Positions 1-13,778 of a stretch of DNA of 64,000 nt are shown here, one piece after another (the first letter of the stretch is position 1; the number at the start of each line of letters is the position of its first letter). The stretch comes from Rhopalosiphum padi (Eukaryota; Arthropoda; Insecta; Hemiptera; Aphididae): NCBI RefSeq assembly GCF_020882245.1, contig NC_083598.1:32773858-32837857 (forward strand), given 5' to 3'. The notes below the pieces were generated by a model. That model was not told where the DNA came from. It saw only the letters and a program-made list of their open reading frames with translations, and did no database searches. A program made the position numbers and the translations under genes.

Positions 1-2739
1 ATTATATATAACATATGCACATATTTTTGTATATTATATATATATATATTATTATTATTAAATATTTAGTATAATATTATAATATGTATTATTAACGCAA
101 AGCTGGATGATTATGTGTGACTATTATTTGTTTGTATTAACTACACGGAAAAAACGGGGAAATACTACGATGGCTTACCTGTTATGTCTATGTGACACAC
201 GGTCATTGTGCCTAAAACTTCTGTTTACATCTTAACAACATAAGATTAAATATTTGTATACATTCGATCGTTACAGTTACGAAATCATACGCAAAAACCG
301 AGGCATTTCGTTTACACCCATAAATATAGTATATACCGTAGAAATTACGTACCTATTATAGCCTTTAGCTACATACAAGTCTGCAGCTCTATGGTGGTTC
401 TCATATACTCATAAAATATAAAAGTAGACTTTAACATAATGTTTAGTTAAAAAACGTCTAACCTAACGTAACCTTCTCGATTAAATATCATTTATTTCGC
501 GGTGTTTCATTATCCCTATAATTATGAAATGTTCAAAAAAACACGGTCCTCCAAACGCATATTATTGTTGTCGAGTTTCTACAATCAACCATAATATACG
601 CGTGTATTATATACCTGTTTATTGTACGTGTCAAATCCAAGTGATTTTTATTTTCATGGACCACGGCGAGTATTTTCGTATAAAACTGTGCCTGGTCTAT
701 ATCATTACTTATTTCGTTGAAGATGGATTACAGCGTGTAGTTTATTTAATATTGCGATTTTATGGTTTGTATTTTTTATTTTTTAACAAAATTTAAACAC
801 GACAAGATGAAACATAATCGACTCGTCTGGTTCGAAGTGGCTCACACACGCAGTTAACCATAATCCGATCAGTTTCCAGCAGCACCATGTCACCAGATCC
901 CAGAACCACCTACAACGGGTGCAATAATATATTGAAATATGAAAGACGGAGAGAGAGAAAGAGAGAGTGAGGGGGGAAAAGTGAGAGTGTGAGTGTGAGA
1001 GAACGAATGAGTGAGAAGCGGGAAGGGAAAAATAAACTGCCCACCCATTGTTTTTTAGGCTCGGTAAAACTAGTCTCAGTCCGAAAAGGTAGAAGAAAAA
1101 AAAAGAAAAGACCGCCCGTCTGCGCGACCGTATACAAATTAGTGGTACACGCCAAATCGTGTGAACATAATCGACACGGACGGACCGAACGCGATTCGAG
1201 TGAAAAAAACTCGATTTTTTTCCTTAAAAAAATAAATCACACGCTTAAGTTGCCACCGAGTCCGTTTTTGGGCGTTTATTGTTTCGTACACGATATTGAG
1301 CTATGTACCGATGATAATATTATTACCTTGCATGCTGCAACACGTCTATACAATATATGAATAATATTATGAAACGAATACAATAAAATTTACAAATTTT
1401 GCGTTATGGTAACAGATAATTATGTATTTACGTTTTTCCACTCTTTATTTTGGTTATCTCGGGAATAACGATTTTAACACTATACAATATACATGCACCA
1501 ATATTAAATTAACAATACAGAAAAGGAAACCAGTTTGCCGCTAAGAGGTCATTTATTATGCAAATTATATTCATGATTAACAATATCCAATAACATAATT
1601 ATTCTGTTTATGGTACTTCAGCTTAATATTAAGTGTCACAAAAAAAGTGTAAGCGTAAAAATGTCGTTTATGATATAATTTGGTAGACAATATTAAGTGT
1701 ATTATGAAAATAACAATCATTTCATACAAATTTTCTAGCTTAAAAACCACGAGACAGATGAAACATTTCAATAACACATGATTTATTCTGTTAAAACAAA
1801 ACGGTGTATTTAATCACACACTGGACCTACACAATTTCGTTTTAAATATCGATGTTTGAGAGTTGAGACGAAACATGGTGTAAGTTATACATACAAATTC
1901 CGTACAGGCGATAAAAACATTGACTTTTTTTTATAAATTATTTGTAAATCTTGAAAAATAATAACTTAAACTGTCTAGAATTTTTGTTTTTTTTTCTATC
2001 AGCTACCTAAAAATAAGTAATGATTTATATATTTAATTCACACCTAAAGGCATACTCATGATATTCAAGAGGTTTTTCGATAAATAACACAAGCTAGTCT
2101 TATTAATTTTTTTCGCTCTATCTACCCTCTAAAATTCTCTCCTTTCTCACGTCCAAATAACTATTTTTACAATAATACATTATTTAATGGATTCTAAATA
2201 ATATCACATCAATTTTGTCAATCGAACGTTGCGTGACCACACGATTGTACAATTCAATAATATTAATAATAATAATAACAATAGGTACAATGTATTAATT
2301 CGTGTTTTACACACATATATTACGATACAACAAGTAAGAATATTATTTACAACTAAAAAATACACAACATAGCAATGATATAATACTCGAGGGCAAATGT
2401 GTGGTACCTGTGTGTATATACAGCGTATACGAAAGTGAAATGCGTCGATTAGGTTATTTGTAATAGTATTACATCAAATTATTATAAACTATTTTATGTC
2501 TTGAAATTGCTATTCAATACACATATATTATTTATAAATGATGATGTACCTTTGTAGGCGATTTCAACCCGACGCGTAAGAGTGTTACTCAAATGTTGAG
2601 TATCGAAAAAAAAAACAACACTAACATACAATTCGTGATGTTTAAGTATATTTTTACGTCATCTGTATATACGTTAAAATATAAATCGTTCGATATATTA
2701 TATATATTTTTTATTTCGTCCTCGTCGCCCTATTGTGTG
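1..2739. other. AT-rich non-coding DNA, no gene seen
   Basis: Mostly A/T with many TAATATTATA-like motifs. Open frames are short, have no recognisable domain and occur on both strands, for example at 524-796 and 989-1360. A purine-rich tract near 941-1030 is listed separately. I see no splice-linked exons, RNA gene or transposon ends here. Confidence 0.6.
941..1030. repeat. GA-rich (purine) low-complexity tract
   Basis: About 90 bp of nearly pure purine with repeated GAGA and GTGAGAG motifs. In insects such tracts can act as GAGA-factor-like promoter elements, but nothing else here marks a promoter, so the simple reading is low-complexity sequence. Confidence 0.7.
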
Positions 2740-3000
2740 TCTTATTGCGCGGGTGGCGGCGTTCTTTAGTGTATTCCTAAAAGAAGGATAATTGTAATTA
2801 TTTGTATTCTTGTAACACGCAATGCCGCGCCACTGCCGGCGGCGGCGGTTCAACGATGACGACGATATCGGCGGTGATGGTGATGATGTCGGCGGCGGCG
2901 TCTTTCGGGACGGTACGGAACTAATTTCCGATCGATCTCGAACAATGGCCTCGGCATTTTTTCCGTGCGAAAACATAAAAGATTTTCGCCAAAACAAACA
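2740..3000. promoter_or_regulatory. CpG-rich island, possible promoter or 5' exon
   Basis: GC and CpG content jump here against the AT-rich surroundings, with GCGGCGG and GACGACGA runs near 2838-2902. Open frames overlap on both strands because stop codons are scarce in GC-rich DNA; none shows a known domain. It could be the promoter or first exon of an unseen gene, but no splice partner was found. Confidence 0.25.
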
Positions 3001-3849
3001 AGATATAATACGAAATCGGGTGCGTTTGTGTACACATCATAATAATAATTTATGTGTATATACGTACCATGGTTCCGGATACGGTTCATCGGGTTTGAAT
3101 AAATACGAAAAGCAATTTCTTCGCGGAACATACACGATTGCACAACACGGATATTCTGTAAAGTCTTGGAGAACAGATAGGACAGGTATAGCGTGTAATA
3201 TTTACATGTGCGGTACGCCTATAATAATAGTATTATACTACTAGCTCGTGACGAGTAAAACAAACACTCGGATGAAACTATACGAGGCGCGACCAGAGTT
3301 GGATCGAAATTCGGTTTGCCCGATAGAAATTAAATTCACGTAAATCGTATGTGTAGGCGACTCCAGCAATCTGATGTATCGACTAAAAATGTTTTATATT
3401 ATAATATTATTAGTCGGCCAGAACGTTTTTGGGGTGGTTTTTATGTCGGTGTAACCAAATACTTAATTATTTTGTCACGCACTATAAATACAGTTTTTAG
3501 ACACACGACGTGTCTACACGCGAACAACACTACGTGTCTGCTTAGGTACATAATAGATACTATAATATGTACGTATATATAGGTCTTAACCATATTGTAT
3601 GTACACCGATAATAATATTATTGGCATAATGGTATTATAATATTACATTACAAACACTGATTGGCGTACTACTTGTAAATTAACGTTTTTATAGTTCATC
3701 CATAATTTAATGACTGCGTATAATTAGTTTGGCAAAGTATCAAAATAACATTTTTAAATAATAATTTTATGAACAATGAACATTTTAATGTATAATGTTA
3801 AACATAGCTACCTAATTATAAAAATAAAATCTATTCCTCCATTGGGTAT
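3001..3849. other. Non-coding DNA, nothing recognised
   Basis: AT-rich sequence with short random open frames (for example 3349-3582) and no domain, repeat or RNA structure I can support. Confidence 0.55.
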
Positions 3850-4270
3850 CCGAAAAAACCCTGAATTAAAAATAACCCCCCCAAAAAACCAAATAAAAAT
3901 ATATTATTGTCTTTATTTAATTTAAAAAATAAAAATTATTAATAGTTACGTATTAAATCATAGAGAAGATGGATTATCAAATAAACATAAACTATAGACA
4001 CCATAAATGGTTTACATTTCACATACTGTACAATATTACAATAAATAATAATACAGACAAACAGTACTATATTTTATATAAACTTTGCACACTAATTTAA
4101 ACTATAAATTAATAATAACCAATTGATAAACTTTATTACGGGTTTTCTACAATATAACTGACATAGGTCATAACTAGAGATAAATTTAAATCTAATAATA
4201 AAACAGGAATTTAAAAAAAATTAAATATGTATTTGGTTTATTTTCCTTGGATTATTTTTAATTTGGTTTT
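3850..4270. mobile_element. Degenerate MITE-like element with imperfect inverted ends
   Basis: The segment near 3855-3893 (AATTAAAAATAACC, then CCAAATA) reappears inverted near 4230-4270, where the complement reads AATTAAAAATAATCC and later CCAAATA. About 40 bp align in inverted orientation with a few gaps. The interior is AT-rich and non-coding. This suggests an old non-autonomous DNA transposon or large hairpin. Ends and target duplication are not resolved, and AT-rich bias raises the chance of a spurious match. Confidence 0.35.
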
Positions 4271-7200
4271 ATTTTTAAATGGTCTTTTATTTTTGTGGTT
4301 TTTTTAATAAAAACATTATTTGACTTTCAACACACTTAGGGCCCAATTACTTTCAAATATTTAAAAATCTCATATAATTTTAAGAAATCTATTTTACACT
4401 TTAATGTTTTGTTAATTTAGTCTTCCTAAGTACTATAAGTGAATATTAAGCTTTCTTCATACATTAACAAACATACATTCTAAACCCGAGTTCTTCACTT
4501 AGCATATTAATATAATAAATGAAGGTACGTACTCTAGTTATTTTTCAAAATTAAATCAAAGCTGTCTGGCAGAGAATTACATTATAACATACATATCGTC
4601 AATGTATGAGTAAAATGTTTGATAAATATTATTTAAAATCGTCTAGAACGATTAATGAAATATTTAATAGACGGTAACTAATAACATATTAATATTCCTG
4701 TAATATTTACAATAGTGTTATAAAATAATACATTTTCACGTGTACATATAGGATGATTATTAAGTTACAAGAAATGTCGAAATAACGTTACAATTTGCTA
4801 CATAGTGACGATAATAATAGTATTAGACTACCAGTGTCAAAGATGAGACCCTTTAGTATAGTCATGTTGTGTAAGGCAAAGATGACAATGAAAATAGGTG
4901 AAAAAAAAAAGAAAAAAAGAAGTCCAAGAACTCAAACATTGTTGTACTATAATATTATTATGAGTTAAAATACGAGTATAATAGGTACATATAGTTATAT
5001 ATCTATACGGTAGGTAGGTAGGTAGTAGCTTATCCATTATGAGTAGTTTTGCAGATTACTGAATACCCGGAGTGGGTGGGTCATGAATTGTTGACAAAAC
5101 TAACTTTCCGTTTTTTTTTGTGTACTAGAAACTCTTGATGTGAGTAAAACTGTCAAATAATAATAAAATAAAGTTAACAAAAGATACTTTTTTTTTTCAA
5201 TATGTGGTTATCTAATGGTTGTGAGATTGAAATCAAATGCCGTTAAGTGAACACATAATACGACGATATTTTCTCGGAGAAATACGATTTATATCGATTC
5301 GGACATTCTATTATTATTGAATAAAATCCTTGAACAAATATATATATATTTTTTTTTTTTAACTCGTAGCATTTGTATAATATAATGCGGATTGACGGAT
5401 TCCGTTAGAGATGATTCTGGCACAAATGTCTTTACCTATAATACATATATAGTCAATAAGTGACAATAATAAATGATTTCTTAAGTTATATAGGTACCTA
5501 AATAAAAGGAATATAATACGATACATTTGTAAATTGTAATTCACGAATTCATTGTTCAATTCTTATTTATTCATTTCGAAGTATTACGGTATTTGACATA
5601 GAACTCGAATCTTTTCGAAGATATCTCATAAAAAAAAAAAACTATATCATGATTTTCGTAAACTTTAAGAAAAATAAATAGTTTATTGTTGAGTTTAATT
5701 AATACGTCAAAAGTATTTTGAAATTCACTACAATCGAATAGCACAACCGAAGAAATTCGGTTATCGCAAACCACATACAGAAAAGTAAAAAAAAAAATGA
5801 GAATTAGGTTAATAAAAGTTCACCAGTTTTAAAATAACATGAAAAAGTCGGTTAAAAATTCTTTTTTTGTATTCCGTAAAAACTTTCAATTATAATTTTC
5901 GAGATTTTAATTGCGTTGTAGTTTATTATAATTTATAATATTATAATACATGTGCTTAATTTGTACAAGGAATAAGGTCTGTTTTTTTAATTTAAAATAT
6001 CAATTTGTAAAAATCGTATTTATGTATATAACCTAATTTAACAAATGTAGCTATAACTTAATTATTCATGATTACACTATTGTACAAAGTACATTTTATA
6101 TTTTGTTAATTGTATTCAATTAACTATTAGTAATTACATCATATAAAAATATTATTTTTAATCAAAATAACTTAAATTGTAACTATATAACCATTCTATA
6201 ATTTTAAAATTACTTTACCATTAAATATTTTAAAACTATGTATAATAATCTTTGTTGATGATGTTTTTAAATGTTAATATATTTTTTAAATCACTAATTG
6301 AAATATCTGTATAGTGTATGGAGTATATTATATACACGAATAACGCCAATAAAATAAATAATAAATAATTACTAACATATCTATTTAGATAATTAAATGT
6401 TGATTGATAAATTTAATTTCACCAGAAACATATCCGATTTAAATATTATACATTTTTAGTTTAATTCGTATATTGACGATAATAATCGCCTATAATTGGT
6501 ATTTATACAAATATTCGTTTTGAGTTTGATGGACTCGTTTTTTTACGGTTTTTCAGCGGAAATACGACTACTTTTACGTTTCACGTTGTCACCATAATTA
6601 GAACTGCGGACTTATTAATTATAATTACATAATATAATGACGGATAAATAATAAAATTAATTATTAAAAACAACTGGGTCGAATAAAATCATGCGCATAG
6701 ACGACGAGACATGATCGTCAGACTGGTATCGTACTATGATGAGCTCAACAAATTTATAATTCATTATTGACCTTTATACTTATTTACTCTCTTGTTTAAA
6801 ATTATTCACTGATATAAAACCGATTATCAGGAAAGTTTATTGAAGACTATGAAAAGTAGAAAAATGTGTTAAATAAATATCGGATAGGTAATTATAAAAA
6901 ATAAAACCTAATTTTCATTTTTAACATATTTATTAAAGTATATTTTATTATCATAGTTTTTATTATACAGGTGTTATAAAATGACTATGTTCATTTGTAT
7001 TTGATTAATTTAGGTACTCGAAAACATTAACTTTAGACATGTCCACGAAAACCTATTTTTTTATTCACACAGTTGTATGTAACAATTCAATAATATATTA
7101 ATAATTACATTACCTATTTTATGGATATAATAATCATTATAAAATATAAAAATTGTCAAGTTTCGTTGCTTTAATTGTATATTAAAAAAATCTATTCTAG

Positions 7201-7770
7201 CCAAAAAGGACATTGTAAGTTTTGGCGGAAAAGTTTCAGCTCATAGATGGCAAATTTACCCTATAAGTATTTTATCACCAATATAACTATATAACTGATT
7301 AAATACTTACGAGAAAATAAAAATTACTTTATGAGAAAGGACTGAGTCAATAATTAAATTGTCAGCATCTGAAGCAGTAAAAATATCTGATGTACTTATA
7401 TTTACGTCAAACATCATATAATAGTTCTTTTAATAAAAATACTTATAGTTAACATGAAAAATGTTACATCTCACAATATTTTACCAGCTCAACTCATAAG
7501 TATAACCACTATAACCTATAGTCAAACGACTCAAATGTATGTTAATATTACATAAAAATCTAACCGTTGAAACTTGTCGTTTCCTGCTAAAGAGACATCG
7601 CCATATAAGTCTTTCAATGGTATTTTATATGGTTTAAATCGATAAAGTTATCATATGTGTTTCATTTGACATAAATTACCTGTATCGTTTCCAATGGGTT
7701 CACGGCAGTACTATACCTATTTATAATATTATAATATCATACAGTGCATACAAATCCGGAAGACTAAGTT
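4271..7770. other. AT-rich non-coding DNA, no gene seen
   Basis: Long AT-rich stretch with poly-A and poly-T runs. Small minus-strand open frames at 4837-5037, 5359-5559 and 5571-5774 are rich in Ile, Tyr, Asn and Phe, as random AT-rich translation would be. No domain, RNA or transposon ends recognised. Confidence 0.6.
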
Positions 7771-7800
7771 TCTATCTCTTTCTCTCTCTCTCTCTTCTTT
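7771..7800. repeat. CT microsatellite
   Basis: Interrupted (CT)n tract of about 30 bp, GAGA on the minus strand, at the left edge of a CpG-rich island. Its position could suit a GAGA-type promoter element, but that is inference. Confidence 0.8.
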
Positions 7801-8520
7801 CCAGTGAAAATCCCGCGGCGGCGATATTTGATTTTCCACGGTCTTTCTGGGCGGTACTCGACATATCTGAATAACGGCCCATTGGTCCCCCACCTCTCAA
7901 CTCCGGACACTGCCGGGTCGTGTGCGCAACGTCCGGGGCAGGTGTAACCCGCTCTTTTTTTTCCACCGGTTTAATTACGTCGCGACGCGGCAGCGTGTAT
8001 TAATAATAATATATAATATTCGTCGGTCCGGTGAAATCGTAAATGGGGAAAACAGCGTATATGCTATATACGTATAAATGAAAATAATAAAAAAAATACA
8101 CACACACACACTGCACGGGGTGCTGTCATGTTATTATTATTATTATAGCGGCGGTCCTACTCATCAGTGTCTATGGTTCATTGTACACAGCTGTGATGTT
8201 TCCATGTGCAGTGCACACACACGTATACGCATTATATGAGTGTGTGTGTATAGGTACGCGACTTACCGCTAACCAACTGTTGGTCGCGTGCCCCGAAAAC
8301 AACGCGTTCGCCACCGCCGCTGACTTGCCGCCGCTCCGATTGTATACTTATATTGCAGCCGCCTGTGCCTATAATTTTTCTATAATATACGCGCGCGTCT
8401 TTGTTGCGCGCACGCGGACCGCGACGATTGCACCCCTCCGACTTAACCCCCGGCCCACATCGCACCCGACTCTCGAGAGTTGAAAAGAGCGCGGTTTTTT
8501 TTTTTTGCACGCTCTCCCGT
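7801..8520. promoter_or_regulatory. CpG-rich island, possible promoter or 5' exon
   Basis: About 700 bp with strongly raised GC and CpG, such as CCCGCGGCGGCG near 7812 and GTCGCGACGCGGC near 7979, inside AT-rich DNA. Contains a short (CA)n run near 8099-8112. Open frames occur on both strands (7772-7966 minus, 8181-8483 plus, 8369-8728 minus) and none has a recognisable domain. The most natural reading is regulatory DNA or a 5' untranslated exon. Confidence 0.3.
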
Positions 8521-8749
8521 CTATTTTCCCTGATACGGAAGACGACAGTAATAGTATAATATTGTTATTGCAACAAATGCGTCTACCAACGCCACCAACC
8601 ATAATACTCAATATAATATGGTTGTATATAATATAGTGTATGCCTACCGTTAAAGTCAGAGGCTTAAATATTGGGAAAAGCCGTGATAGATTGAAAACGC
8701 GGCAAAGTTTTGCAAAAAGCAGTGACAAAAACCAAAATATTTTATGTAG

Positions 8750-9125
8750 CAGAGGCGTGACTAGGTAAAAGACTAAGAGGGCAAAAAAATGTATTCACCA
8801 AAATCGAAATTATATTCAAATTATTTACACAAGTCTAAAAACCAATTTCATGGCATGATAACGGGAATAGTATTTATCCATATCGTTAAATGCTATTAAG
8901 CATATAACCGAGTTAATTATATAAAAAATTAATGTGATGTTGTAAAATTTATAAAATAATATTATTATTTGTATTTTCGTAACTCGCAAATGCGATGACG
9001 TTGACAACAGAAAAAACGTGAAATAAATGTATTTTATGCAATGATTTGATGGAAAAATTGTTTTCACTAGAATTATATTTTTCTAAGGTGCCGCCATGAA
9101 GTGACTTTCTCACTTACACCTCCTG
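8750..9125. mobile_element. Degenerate hAT-like MITE candidate
   Basis: The left end reads CAGAGGCGTGACTAGG from 8750. The right end, 9111-9125, read on the minus strand is CAGGAGGTGTAAGTG. The ends are similar with gaps and resemble the CAGnGGCGTAGCC-type termini of the hAT-like element at 56317-56950. The interior is AT-rich with no transposase. No clear 8-bp target duplication was seen, so this is an old or misassigned copy. Confidence 0.35.
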
Positions 9126-10026
9126 ATTCCTTCCTTTGTAAAATGTACGTATTATACGCATTGTATAATATATATCTTATAGGTACAGATTGTAAATTTT
9201 TATATTTTAGATTTAAAACAAACACGAAAGAAATGTACCCAAGTTAAACTAATGCATTTATTTTTAAAACCCGAACGTAATTCCTAAATATTCTTCTACT
9301 TAACTGTAGCTTAATTTTTAGTTTACCGTTTTTTATATCACCCGTAATATAATATTATAGAAGTATAGCACAGGCACAGAATACAATATAACATTATACG
9401 CATTTTACCGAAATTTGACGAATTACTATAAAAACTATATATGCTTTTAAATTCGTGATCTGGTCGTATAAAGGTAATTCATCGTAATCGTATTATTGTA
9501 ACTATCATGCCGTGCAGTATACAATGCAGCGTGGACATAGTGCACTGCAGGGTATTGCAGTTATTTGATAATATAATGACATATACGACAATACCTAGTT
9601 AATCTCTTTATTTTTTTCTTCACGAAACCGCAGGACAATTCATAGGAATGACTGGGATGAGGTACCTAGTACCTGCACGCTTTCTTAGTTGATTTCCACT
9701 TCCGCTATACTGCGGACCATCCATTATTGCACTTTTTGATACACAAAAGGCTGAATGAATCTGCAAAACAGTTTTTTGAAATTTGGAAAAAACGCGTGTT
9801 TAAACATGTATACTGTTATATAATACATATTATATTTTCCTGGCTGTACAAGTTTTTCGTACAAAATTCCGAATCTCATAATACCTATGGCAATACCCAT
9901 ACTAAACTCTATAGTGTATAAAATATAAGTGCTTTCTGATCATTTTACAATATTTGACCATTTGTATATCAGTTCAAGTCCGGATCAGAATTTGAATTGC
10001 TTTACGTGTTCAGGCACTATATGTGT

Positions 10027-10039
10027 GGGGGGGGGGGGG
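10027..10039. repeat. Poly-G run of 13
   Basis: Thirteen consecutive G on the plus strand, striking in AT-rich DNA. Such runs are unstable and prone to length errors in sequencing. Confidence 0.9.
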
Positions 10040-11805
10040 TTCTTACACAGAGCTCGTGTAAAATATTGGTACCATTATTATATTGCATTATATTTATACA
10101 AAAAATCTATTTAAATAACAGTAACAGCTGTACGGTAACTGATGAAAGGGACTACCGAAGAAATGATTTGAAGAGGGCAAGTGTACCACTTCCCCAAGGT
10201 ATTGTAAATCGTTTACGTTTATACAACGAAAATCAATATGAAATATTTCCAAAGCTTTTGAGCTAAGCAATAGTGAGTTTGTAGTTGTAATTCGATACAT
10301 TATAATAAAATTTAACTAGTAATAAGTAATTACTAATCAAACTATTCTATGTAGGTGTGCAATATGTTGATACCTATACCTATCAATACATTGCAATTTA
10401 CAACAGCATATTGGTAAACCTAGCTAAAAGTATTATTGTTTATGATATTAATATATTTTGTCTACAAAAGAGTCGTGTACCATGTACATATAGTGTCCTT
10501 CCGCTTTTTTCTGGTACATGAGTTGTGTCGGGAAGATATGAAGAAATTAATTCAAATCGAGAAATTTGTCCATAACAATATTATCATGTAAAATAAATAT
10601 TATATTATCTAATTTATTAGAATAAAAATTGTTTTGACATATTAATAACTAATATAAATTAAAAATAAAACTAATTTAACATTGGGAAAAATTTAATTAA
10701 AACAGTTTGTATAAATTCAAATCAAGACATTTTATATGTATATATATAAATTAAACGATAAACGAAAAATGCGAATAATAGGTATCATGTATTGTTTTGT
10801 CATATAATTAAATTAATAAAAACAAATACACATATTAATTACACGTCATTCCGAACACTTTTAATGTTTTTTAATAAAAAAGTTAGATAACCTAACATTA
10901 ATAAATGTTGCTTTGTCAAATTAGTATAAATTAAAAGTAAAAATAATATTACACATCAGGTAAAAATTTAAATTACTATTTTTATAAAATCAAACTATGA
11001 CATTAATCCATTTTTACATGTATTTAATTATTAACTAATAACAATTGTTCACATGTTGACCTAGATCATTTACCAGTTCTTTTAATTTAAATGTTACTAT
11101 TATATTATAAATTCTTTCTGGTTTCAATAAATTGAAAAATATTGAGATAGGTTGAATAGAATATAAAGTATAAAATTTCGAGTTAAACGCTTCACAACTA
11201 TTAGTTGTGCTTAACATTGAATTAGAAGATTATATACATTTATACTTGTACATGTGAAAAAAATAAGGCATAGTTATCCGAATAAGTTGCACATTTTATG
11301 AATTCAAAATTATTTATAACATTAAACGACATCAGATGTTCAAATGCAAATGCATTATATTTATATACATAACCTGAACAAGAAATAGCTAACTAAAAAT
11401 ATATTTAAAAAAAATTTCTTATCACTTTCTTGGTTTTAATCAAGTAAGTATGGTAATTGAAATTAAAAAAGTCTGACTTTTTAAAACTTTAAGAATTTAT
11501 GTTAAATGGGAAAATGATAAAAATTTAACTCAGTTGTAATGAGTAGGTGGATAATTAAGCTAGCTTTAACATAAAATATTAATGAGCGAGATCCGATATC
11601 ACATCCAAGCGGTATAACGATTTGAATCTACAAAAATGTTAGCGTGAACATTCCCCAAATTTCTATTTTTTAACTTTTCTCCATAACTATTATAGTTAAA
11701 AAGTTGGTTGATAGCTCATTAAAAAGGGATTATCAATTAGATACAAAATGTGAGATTAAACATTTTCAAAAAAAATTATTTAATTTTTTTTTATTCTCGT
11801 GTAAA

Positions 11806-11828
<23 letters not shown>
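11806..11828. repeat. TA microsatellite
   Basis: About 23 bp of alternating A and T. Similar runs occur at 51458-51482, 58397-58416 and 60271-60297. Confidence 0.9.
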
Positions 11829-11836
<8 letters not shown>

Positions 11837-13694
11837 TTATATTGTGTTTTAATTGACATATTTCTCGATTTTAATTCGATTAAAACAGTTTTTATAAATT
11901 AAAATCGAAAAAAATTAAAATTTCGTTGGGATACAACATACAATCCGTATACGAAAGAAACTTCTCATTTCTGCGTGCATCATGTTAAAGGTGAATTTTC
12001 TTTTTATTATTTTTGTATTTGATAAAACCTATTATTTAGATAAAAAATACATATATTATTAATGAATAAGGTTTAAAAATTAGTAGTATTATTATTTAAC
12101 AAACTATCCTAAATATAATTTTATGATTTATTAATTCTTTTGTTTTTGACTAAACGCATCACTGCACAGATAAGTTCATTTTATTATATATTTTTATTTC
12201 GTTCAAATGTATTTTATGTATATATATTTTCTTTATTTAAATGTTTCCACTTTTTTATATTTGACGATTTGATTGTAGTTACGATGTCAAAAAAAATAGT
12301 AATAATAATAAACCAATGTTTTATTTTCCAATAAAATTGGTCAAGCATGAGTATATATAATACATACATAATATTATACTTGCTACCTTTAAGTACCTAT
12401 ATTTTAGTGAGCACATTATTTTATCAAACCAGTTCGATGTAAAAATATATATATACTGCTACTTATATATTATATTATACATATAATTTATGTAATAAAC
12501 AATTTTATGGACAAAACCATCAAAATATCTTAAAAAATCGTTATGAGCTTATATGACAAACAATCCGATGTATTCAGTAAAATAGCTAGTGTACCTTTAT
12601 ACCTAGTTATTTTCAAAGGAGACAGTTAAACAAATATAAAGATTAAAGTAGTATTTTTCTTAAAATAACTATTAGTGTAACATACTTATTTATTAACTAT
12701 TGTTATATTACATTTGATAATATTATAATTATTATGGCATTTATTTGAAAAATATAAATTGCACCGGGACATATTTTTTTTTATAATACTCAATAAAAAC
12801 ACGAATCTTAGAGTATTTATGAGAATATTAAAAACCAAACTATTAATTTATACATAGATAGCCAGATAGCCGAATATTAACTGGTATTAAAAAAGTTAAT
12901 GTTGTTTCTAAATGAAAATAACAGTAAATTTAAAGGAAAAATGCGTTTATACAATATTATATTATATTTACACCATGAACGAATCCTTTTTAATGCAAAG
13001 AACGTTTAATTATTAAATTGTTGAAGTAGTTTTAACTCACTATAATACGGGTATATTATATGGCTATATATTACACTACAGTAGACAATATATTTTCACG
13101 CGAAATACATCTCGAATCCGATTAACGTTTACAGCGAAGCGGGTGGCAATCCGTATCCCGTTCGCAATCCTTTCGACCCTCCCGCGAGGTCTTAATGACC
13201 GAAAAACTCGTCGTAATATTTCTATCGCATATTACAGCATATATATATGTATATAATAGCTACCAACGATCGGGCGGTCTTTATAATATGCAATTTGTCA
13301 AGGGGTTTAAGAAATATTGATACTGTACGGAAAAAAATACAGCAATAAATAATAACATCTCACTCTTAAATTGTTTCTCCAACCCCTTGCGAAAACGATT
13401 CATAATCGATTTTCGACCGTGCACAACAATTAATATTTCTTATTATTTTATTTTTTATTTTTTTAACTAGTTAGACCGGTACGAGTAGAAAAGCGGATTG
13501 ATCGATACACGGATTTAAATAAAATAATGATAAAAGTCAAGAAAAAATATGTGATGCCGGGGGCGCCAAAATATGACTTTTATATTATATTATTACCCAC
13601 GACACCCGACACACAATAATATTATTATTATATAACAATTCAAACACCCTAGACTATTGTGTTATTATTTTTCGTGTTTTTCTGGAGGACCAAA

Positions 13695-13778
13695 CACGAT
13701 TCGTGTGGCTGCAACAACAGGTAGCTGTTGCAGCCCGTTTCCCATTGTAGTCCGATAATGCGACGACGACAACGTCGT
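13695..13778. other. Cluster of three short hairpins
   Basis: Three perfect inverted repeats lie within 84 bp: CACGA/TCGTG at 13695-13705, GGCTGCAACA/TGTTGCAGCC at 13707-13735 with a 9-nt loop, and ACGACG/CGTCGT at 13763-13778 with a 4-nt loop. The surroundings are locally GC-richer than average. This could be a structured RNA or a protein-binding site cluster; stems are too short for a miRNA precursor. Confidence 0.45.

Larger units (their letters stand above)
9126..13690. other. AT-rich non-coding DNA, no gene seen
   Basis: Long AT-rich stretch holding a 13-G run at 10027-10039 and a TA dinucleotide run at 11806-11828. Open frames such as 9727-9921, 9997-10266 and 12140-12334 are low-complexity and without recognisable domains. 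Confidence 0.6.

Noticed and set aside
2822..3244. 140-codon plus-strand open frame in a CpG island
   Set aside because: Low-complexity Asp/Gly/Arg start, then random-looking sequence; two frames on the opposite strand are equally open.
9971..9990. T-arm-like GTTCAAGTC
   Set aside because: The flanking five bases do not pair and there is no upstream D-arm.
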